This document shows positions 57,208-64,000 of a stretch of 64,000 bases of DNA, in pieces. The stretch is from Ovis canadensis (taxonomy: Eukaryota > Chordata > Mammalia > Artiodactyla > Bovidae), in contig NC_091246.1 in the NCBI RefSeq assembly GCF_042477335.2, forward strand, positions 17,977,001 to 18,041,000, read 5' to 3'. Numbering within the stretch: the stretch's first letter is position 1; every line of letters begins with the position of its first letter. The notes under the pieces were generated by a model. That model did no database searches. It saw nothing but the letters and a program-made list of their open reading frames with translations, and had not been told where the DNA came from. The position numbers and the translations under genes were made by a program.

Positions 57208-57384
57208 GAAGTTAAGTGAAAGTCGCTCAGTCGTGTTTGACTCTTGTCCATGGAATTCTCCAGGCCAGAATACTAGAGTGGGTAGCCTTTCCCTTCTCCA
57301 GGGGATCTTCCCAGCCCAGGGGTTGAACCCAGGTCTCCTGCATTGTAGGCGGATTCTTTACCAGCTAAGCGGCAAGGGAAGCTC
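57208..57384 (-). mobile_element. Bov-tA SINE
   Basis: Reverse copy with perfect repeat atttgtcttat at 57197-57207 and 57385-57395. An internal stretch near 57240 is shortened. Confidence 0.94.
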
Positions 57385-57395
57385 ATTTGTCTTAT

Positions 57396-58473
57396 AATTT
57401 CAGATTTTAAATGTATGGCTTATTTAAAGCTAAAAATGTAATTTCCGTAACTTTCAGCATTACTCCCTTAACACAGGATAGATTCTCACTTGAAGAGATC
57501 TTAACTAAGAGGTAATAACAACTGATAGTAACAACTCATCATGCTTTCCTGAACATCCTGTCTTTGGACCCCATCATAGCCCTGTAGATAAGAAGGGACA
57601 TAAGATGCAGAGTAATAAAGCAACAAGTCTTTGACTTTGAAGTACTACAAGAGAGAGTTATGTGATTTTTTTCATTTTAGAAACAATATGATTTGAATTA
57701 ATTTCTTTCTTGTCTGGCTTAGGGGACCTGCTCTCTGCAGGTTAGTACTGGGCCTTGGTTCTTATTTATTCCTGTATTTTGGGGAGAAATAATTTTGTTC
57801 ACAACCTTGAAGTCAAATCTGAGCCATTATTGTCATTTTGGGCAAATTACTTAAAGATGAAGAGAAGAAGAAGAAAAGGATGAAGAGGAGAACAAAAATG
57901 TCATTAATTGTGTATTTCATGGCCAGAAGTAAATTGTCCATTATCTCATTTAATTCTCTTCTATGAGACAGATATTATTTTCATTTTACTTTTGTTAGAA
58001 AAAGTAACTCAAGGTCATGGCAGTTGTTTTTTTTTAAACGGAAAAAGGGACAGAAATTCCTGTCTACCCCAAATGCACAATCATTATTTTCTTGGATTGC
58101 CTTACAGAAATATTCTGTTCTTAAATGTTTTTAGAGAGTATATTGGGAAAGAGAAGTGATTGAAGCATTAAAATTGCTGGAGTTTGGTGGACAAACTTGT
58201 ATAAGGAATCCAGGGGCCTTTAGGGAGGGAAAGGACTCAGAACTTTTCTTATCTGAGAGCCAAAATTATTGAAATTAATGATTCACAGGGAGTGGCATTG
58301 AGACTCCTAGGATAAAAATTTCCATTAGGAGAGAAAGAAATGGACTATTGGGCTGAAGGTGTTAAGTAATGATGGATCCAGGTCTACATGCTAGATATCT
58401 TTCTTTGTCCTTTCCCATCCTGAGCTAAAATCTAGAAGCCTGACTTGTATAGACTAACAAAATACACTGATGG
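57396..58473. other. no gene seen; GA-rich patch 57857-57897
   Basis: A purine-rich stretch of gaagaagaa type is present. A MIR-like piece may lie at 57940-58030. Otherwise anonymous. Confidence 0.4.
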
Positions 58474-58588
58474 GGACTTCCCTGGTGGTCCATTAGTTAA
58501 GACTCCATGCTTTCATTCCAGAGTGTGCAGGTTCAATCCCTGGTCAGGGACCTAAGATCCTGCATACCTGTTAAGTGTGGCCAAAAAT
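58474..58588 (+). repeat. CHR-type SINE fragment
   Basis: Starts with gacttccctggtggtccattagttaagac and holds the caatccctggtcagggacc box. Truncated at its 3' end, where an L1 tail follows. Confidence 0.88.
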
Positions 58589-58597
58589 AGAATAGAA

Positions 58598-58727
58598 AGG
58601 ATTGGGAACTCATGTACACCCGTGGCAGATTCATGTTGATGTATGGCAAAACCAATACAGTATTGTAAAGTAAAATAAAGTAAAAAAATAATAATAAAAA
58701 GAATTCATACAGGAAAAAAAAGAGAAA
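58598..58727 (+). mobile_element. very short L1-BT tail
   Basis: Only the last about 90 bases of L1 (tcatgtacacccgtggcagattcatg) plus an A-rich tail. A 9-base repeat agaatagaa lies at 58589-58597 and 58728-58736. Confidence 0.85.
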
Positions 58728-58736
58728 AGAATAGAA

Positions 58737-59478
58737 TAAAACCAATAGACTTCCTTGACTTCCACCTTCTGCTTGATTCTGGTCGATAAAAGCAGGAAAT
58801 CAGAGGGAGGTAATGGGAAGAAAGTCTTCATGTTTATTCCTCTGGCTCATTTTCTAAAACGTTACCTAGGTCTGTCTACCTCTCTAGACTTAAGTACACA
58901 GTTCATCTTAAGATGGCCTTCTTATGACTGTTTTCAGTTTCTGCTAACTGCTCCTTTCTCTCATTCTTATGGACGCAGAGGTAGTAACATTCCACTGTGG
59001 TTGCTAGATTGGAATAACCCCACTATTCCCTGTGGGGTTCTATATCCACTGTTTGTAAATAGTCCTTTATTTTTTCTAATTTGAAAATACTATGTTTTTT
59101 AGTTGGGACCCTGCTTGATACAGTCAGTTTGGCAGTGGATCCTAGTACCTATTACAACTGAGTCATCCTGGTGGCAGGCTTATGTCCTGGAGAAGGGGTT
59201 GGAGAAATTGTCTGAATAATCGTGTCATAGGGCAATCTTGTTCAAGTATAATGCAGAGAGGAGTCATCCTCCCTTGCCTTTTGAGGAACAGTGTCTTCTG
59301 GGAAGGAATTTCCACTGTGATGCTGCAGCAGTCAGAAGCAGAAGCTTGGTCACAGTCATGGGCTTCTCATGTGCCAGGCAACAATGGTCTGTACAGGGAG
59401 CCCAGCCCAGCCCTCTGCAATGACCTAGAGGGGTGAGATGGGGGTGTGAGGGAGGGAGGCTCACAAGGGAGGAACTCT
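58737..59478. other. no gene seen
   Basis: Anonymous. The 109- and 84-residue frames have no recognisable features. Confidence 0.4.
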
Positions 59479-59575
59479 AATATATATACTTATGGCTGAT
59501 TTGCATTGTTGTATGACAAAAACCAGCACAACATTGTAAAGCAATTATCCTCCAATTAAAAATTATTTTTAAAAA
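59479..59575 (+). repeat. L1 3' tail
   Basis: The ending acaacattgtaaagcaattatcctcc and A/T-rich tail are the ruminant L1 terminus, somewhat diverged. Confidence 0.8.
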
Positions 59576-59585
59576 CCCCAAATTA

Positions 59586-59872
59586 TGGAGAACAGATTAG
59601 TGGTTGAAAAGGTTAAGAACACACAGGAGAAGTAGCTGTAGTTATTAAAAGACAACATGTGTGACCTTTTTGGTGATGTAACTGTACAAATAAAACAGAT
59701 GAAATCTGAAAAAGATTGGTAGATTACATGGGTGTCAAAATTCTGATTATAATATAGTACTATATTTGGGGGAAATGAGTAAAGTTATGTGGGATATTTC
59801 TGTATTGTTTCTTACAACTGCATGGGAACCTACAATGATCCCAATGTAAAAGTTTAATTTTAAAATGTATGA
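59586..59872 (+). repeat. old L1 3' UTR
   Basis: The ttctgtattgtttcttacaactgcatggg-like text near 59798 resembles an ancient L1 3' end. Boundaries approximate. Confidence 0.5.
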
Positions 59873-60412
59873 TTTGGCATAAGAGAGTCAGAAGCTGGCT
59901 AAGTCTATGAGAAATGATTTTTTAAAATTCATAAGAAGGACACCATCTAATAATGCTGTATTTTCATAGCTAAATTGGAAGCAGAATTATGAGAAGTATT
60001 TTTATGGAAAATTGCTCTATTGGTCAACTGTGCATTAAAGAAAAAAATAGAAATGTGAATATAAATGGAAATGGCATCCTCTTATCTTCTTTGGAAATAG
60101 TGTTAAATTTAATTCTTAAAAATATAACAAACAATTTTATTGGTAAAAAATATTGTACTCAACTATCTATTGCTGTATGTCAAATTTCCCACAGAGTAGC
60201 TTGAAGACAACAGCCATTTAGTTATCCCTCACTGTTCTGGGCTCAGTAAGCAATCTCTCACTGAGGTCTGCCATGCAGTAGCAGTCAGATGGTGATTGAA
60301 GCTCGAGTTATTTGGAGGCTTGCGTGAGTTCATCCAAATAGCTTCTTCATTCTCTGCCGGGCAAGTTGGTGCTAAATCTGGAGCTCTCCATCAGAAGTTT
60401 GGTTTTCTACCC
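59873..60412. other. no gene seen
   Basis: Anonymous AT-rich DNA. Confidence 0.4.
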
Positions 60413-60421
60413 ATATTCACA

Positions 60422-60638
60422 TGTGCTAAGTTGTTTCAGTTGTGTCCGACTCTTTGTGACCCCATGGACTGGAGCCCACCAGACTCCTCTGTCCATGGGA
60501 TTCTCCAGGCAAGAATACTGGAGTGGTTTGCTATTTCTTTCTCCAGGGGATCTTCCCGACCCAGGGATTGAACCCTCATCTCTTGGGTCTCTTGCATTGG
60601 CCAGCCGGTTCTTTAAAACCAGCGCCACCTGGGAAGAT
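60422..60638 (-). mobile_element. Bov-tA SINE
   Basis: Reverse copy ending in ccagcgccacctgggaag. Flanking repeat atattcaca at 60413-60421 and 60639-60647. Confidence 0.94.
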
Positions 60639-60647
60639 ATATTCACA

Positions 60648-61629
60648 GGGGTAGCTTGGAATTCCTCGTAGTATGGTTGTTGAGAGTAGTTCGAATTCTA
60701 ACATGAAGACTGGCTTTTCCCAGAACACATTTTCCAAGGGAGTTAGATAGAAGCTGCATCAATTTTTATTCAGACATGGAAGACACGCAGCATCACTTTG
60801 GTCACATCTATTGGTCAAAAGCTAGTTCCAGGTCGGCCCAGATTTAAGGGAAGAGAATGAATATACTGTGATTGATCCCTAGGGGTAGTCTTTTAGGACT
60901 ATCTACTATAAACTCCAGGGATAGTTGTTCTGGCACCAGTGTTGACAGCAGCAAGAATTAGAGATATCTCTTTGGAATGCCCAGGTTTCTGTTACAGACA
61001 AGGCTATAGCCTTGAGAGCAAACAGAACTAGCTTTTCATTTCATGTGTATGCAGGCTGGGGGTCCCTTTGGAAAATCAGGAAAGGTACTGGACTGGGAGT
61101 CTTGCAAACTGGGGGCTTAAGTGGTCTACTTTAGGGCATATACTATTCTGGAAGCAAAATACCTCAGTTTCATATAAATGAAGAACCTGAAGTTCAGAGA
61201 GGTTAAATAAATGGTAGTGTCAAGATTCAAACCTAGGTTTGACTGCTGCCCCAAATTCTTATTACTATGCCAGGGGTATGAACTCAAAATGTCTATAGGG
61301 GCCAGACAAGTTCAATAAATGCATCAAGCTAGAGTAAGACAACTGGCAAGAAGCAGCTCATATTGTAGCCAAGCTGAACACCTGCATAAAATAAACTGCC
61401 CTTTAACCTACAAAACCAAACTAACCAGCCAAACAAAACTCAGCCTGAAGGCAGTGGCGTAGGTGGTGTAATGATGGCTGTGGACAGTTGAGATATGTTC
61501 GTGCTTCTTCTTCCAAAGAATGGGATTAGAATTTGCAGACTGGTGTTTTTCATCATTTGCCTGTAGAATTGCACATAAAGATACAAGTACTCTGTGAAAA
61601 GCCTTTTCCCACACTCTTACCCAAGGGCT
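60648..61629. other. no gene seen
   Basis: A MIR-like fragment (cctgaagttcagagaggttaaataaatgg in part) probably lies at 61150-61290. No exon is recognised. Confidence 0.4.
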
Positions 61630-61810
61630 GTCAATTAGATTTTACCACGATTTCCCCAAATATATTATTTCATTGAATCTGCACATACCCTTGGAAGGCA
61701 AGTATGAGTATCTTCATTTCACAAATAAGGAACTGATTGCAGAGAAGTTACACAACATACAAGATCATAAGGTATTAGGACCAGAATTCAAAGCCAGGTT
61801 TATATGATCC
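61630..61810 (-). repeat. MIR-like SINE
   Basis: The atttcacaaataaggaactg and gcagagaagttacac motifs near 61715-61750 follow the reverse MIR core. Confidence 0.7.
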
Positions 61811-61849
61811 AAAATCCTTAGATAGAGAGGACTTTTTCTTCTAGTGCCA

Positions 61850-61990
61850 TCTTCATTGCTTAACCTTTCTCCTTTATGTGCAAAATCAGGATAATAGTAC
61901 CTGCTTTGCCTACTTAAAAATGTGATGGTGAAAATTAAATAAAAATGAATATTAAAATGTGTATCATTTGTAAAGTGCTAAACACAAGCA
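61850..61990 (+). repeat. MIR-like SINE
   Basis: A MIR tail with cttaacctttctcc, aggataatagtacctgc and tttgtaaagtgctaaacac. It is the opposite orientation to the previous one. Confidence 0.7.
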
Positions 61991-62969
61991 TGCAGTTGTG
62001 TTAATTTGTTTAACAGAAATGTATGGAGGATTTACTATGGGTCAAGCACTCATGCTGGAATACTGCAGTGCTAACTCACAGCAGATGAAAGATCCTACAT
62101 TTGTGAAGTTTACATTCTCTTGAAGCATCTGTACAACAAACTAAATAAATATATAAATTAGATATGGCATTTTGAAAATGTGATAAATGCTAAAGAGAAA
62201 AATCAAGCAAGAAGGAAGATCAGGAGGGGTGAGGGGTAGATTCTCTCATAAATAATGCGATCAGGGAAGTCCTCTCTATCAGGACAAGAAAGACCTCATA
62301 TCTTCTTGGCTGAGAGGTAGCAAAGTGTAGCACATTGGTCAAATCTGCCTGTGGCCTGTCCTCATAAGGCACACAAACTAAGAATTTTTAAAAACATTTT
62401 TTTAAAGGATTATAAAATAGCAAAGAAGAATATGTGCCAGAAAAGTTTAAAATATTTACCATCTGGTCATTTACAGAAAAAGTTGGCAGATTTGACCCAT
62501 TTTTCATCCCACTACTGTGGCAACCAGCTTTGCCCAGGTATAACCTGACAACATCTGGCTTAAGCTACGTTGAGCATTCCTTGATTTGTGCCGCCTCCCA
62601 CCCTTCATTCTCCATAGAAAGCAGTCTGACCCTCACACATGTGTAGCCTGGAGGTGTGAAGTCCTTAACACACATAGGGAATGACCATGGGGAGTGGGGG
62701 CTGATAGATAGATACCTCCCCCCACTCCTCTCAGGCAATTGCTCTTGTCTGTGTCATTCTATATGCCTCCCCAGAAGGTACTGGTAGGATTAAGCTCTGC
62801 TTCCTTAAAGTAGTGATCAGCTTTGGCTTTTCCTTTCTGTTTCTTTCCCTTTAGATCCTCTCCCGTGCTTCCTAACAGCTCTTGTCTCAGGCTCTGCTTT
62901 TGAGGGGAAACCTAGTCTAAGACAACTAGTGTCAAGAGTGGCCTTAGGAAGCTGTCTTGCACTCTGGAA
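61991..62969. other. no gene seen; old anonymous repeat 62020-62290
   Basis: Bases 62020-62290 resemble the same ancient repeat class as 14740-15040 and 50980-51240. The rest is anonymous. Confidence 0.4.
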
Positions 62970-63530
62970 CTGGGTTATGGTCAATCTTGTGTCAACTGAT
63001 GAACCACAGAAATGTTTTGAGCAGAGAAGTAACCTGACTTGACTACTATTTAAAAATAATCATTCTAGCTGTTGTATTGACAATGGACCTTAGGGAAGAT
63101 GTTTGCCCTGGTGGTGATGGTCACAGTGAAGGTGGTGAGGAATGGTTGCATTCAGAATATAACGAGTGAGTTAGGTTTGCTGATGATTGGATGTAAATTG
63201 GGCTTTCCAGGTGGCACTAGTGGTAAAGAACCCACCTGCCAATGCAGGAGATGTAAGAGACTCAGGTTCCGTCCCTTTGTCAGGAAGATCCCCTGGAGGA
63301 GGGCATGGCAACCCACTCCGCTTTTCTTGCCAAGGGAATCCCATGGACAGAGGGGTCTGGTGGGCTACAGTCCATTGGGTTGCAAAGAGTCGGACACGAC
63401 TAAGGCGACTTAGCATGCACAGATGTAAATTATTAGAGAGAGGCATCAGAATAACTGTTTGGCCTGATCAACTTGAAAGATTAATTGTGATAGGAAATAC
63501 TGTGGGAAAAACAGGCTTAGAGAATCAGTG
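62970..63530 (+). repeat. ancient mammalian repeat, split by a SINE
   Basis: A family I recognise by text but cannot name confidently: gagcagagaagtaacctg near 63019, gctgatgattggatg near 63179, ttggcctgatcaacttgaaag near 63460. Related fragments occur elsewhere in the window. Confidence 0.5.
63200..63421 (+). mobile_element. Bov-tA SINE
   Basis: Full copy with the head gggctttccaggtggcac and a 10-base perfect repeat gatgtaaatt at 63190-63199 and 63422-63431. Confidence 0.95.
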
Positions 63531-64000
63531 TGATGCATCGTTATTGTTTTTTATTATTCATTCTTTCAATTTGTCAAATATTAAGTGGGCAGCTACTCTA
63601 TACCAGGAACTGTGCTTGGCTCTGGGAATTAAATGGTGAGTAAGAAAAATACAGCTCAATCCTTGTAAGTACTCAAAATCTAGCAAATTTGGTTTTATAA
63701 TTTAGTGTGATAAATGCTATGGTGATTAGATGAAGAGTCCTAAGATCAGAATGAAGAAAGAGGAGAAAGATCGAGGGAGGAAGAGAACAAGGAAGAGGAC
63801 AAAGAAAAATTTCCTTGATATTGAGCTTTGACTCTGCACATGGCTCTGTGTGAGCTGCTTTATCCTATTGAGTCTCATTTAGTCCTCTCTACGCCTCTGT
63901 GACATAGACATCGGAAGGAGTAGTGGTAGGGCTCAATGGGATGACATTACTTAAGTTCTGTAAGAGACATATCCTGATTCTGTAAATGAAGGAAATATCT
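63531..64000. other. no gene seen; purine-rich patch 63735-63812
   Basis: A fragment of the ancient repeat class probably covers 63590-63730. A GA-rich stretch follows. No exon is recognised. Confidence 0.4.

Noticed and set aside
1-64000. CRISPR arrays, operons, riboswitches or a phage-like defence system
   Set aside because: All coding signals are eukaryotic retroelement relics; direct repeats are target duplications or microsatellites, not spaced arrays.

Overview
The window is mammalian nuclear DNA from a ruminant, most likely a bovid. Diagnostic families recur throughout: BovB (RTE-type LINE), Bov-tA and Bov-A2 SINEs, CHR-type tRNA-derived SINEs, and an L1 tail of the cattle L1-BT type. 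I found no intact protein-coding host gene and no functional RNA gene. The long open frames are almost all translations of repeats in various frames. The sequence reads as intergenic or deep intronic DNA built by layered retrotransposition. No bacterial-style operon, CRISPR array or origin is present.

Layout. 0-4 kb: a MIR in which one 10-bp target has apparently been reused three times, by a BovB tail, a U2 snRNA/Bov-tA chimera and a Bov-A2. 6.7-8.8 kb: a CHR SINE, an antisense L1 end, and an RPL5 processed pseudogene with poly(A) and target duplication, itself hit by a Bov-tA near the stop codon. 11.4-13.6 kb: an antisense L1 cut by two SINEs, then a BovB tail. 15.4-20.5 kb: an almost complete BovB with its 5' UTR, inserted in a MIR and carrying two antisense BovB fragments and a SINE. 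21.7-23.8 kb: an old antisense L1 hit by a young sense L1. 23.87-26.30 kb: a minus-strand gammaretrovirus-like provirus with two 300-bp LTRs, a tRNA-Pro-type primer site, a polypurine tract, and only gag and env remnants.

26-38 kb: five BovB fragments, L2, L1, and a second endogenous retrovirus remnant (LTR plus probable Env tail) at 35.9-36.75 kb. 38-46.5 kb: L2, CHR SINE, Tigger-like and hAT DNA-transposon remnants, including a decayed hAT transposase. 47.9-49.6 kb: a BovB inserted head-on into another BovB, giving a large imperfect palindrome. 50-64 kb: SINEs, MIRs, old L1 and anonymous DNA.

The functional thread is parasitic. BovB encodes the endonuclease and reverse transcriptase believed to mobilise Bov-tA and Bov-A2, while L1 is believed to have made the RPL5 copy. 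All copies of this machinery seen here are broken. The most interesting signals are the serial reuse of one target site with the U2-SINE chimera, the compact internally deleted provirus, and the BovB-in-BovB palindrome. I did not find a convincing new biological system. Family names come from recognition of consensus features by eye, not from a database search; boundaries of old repeats are approximate.
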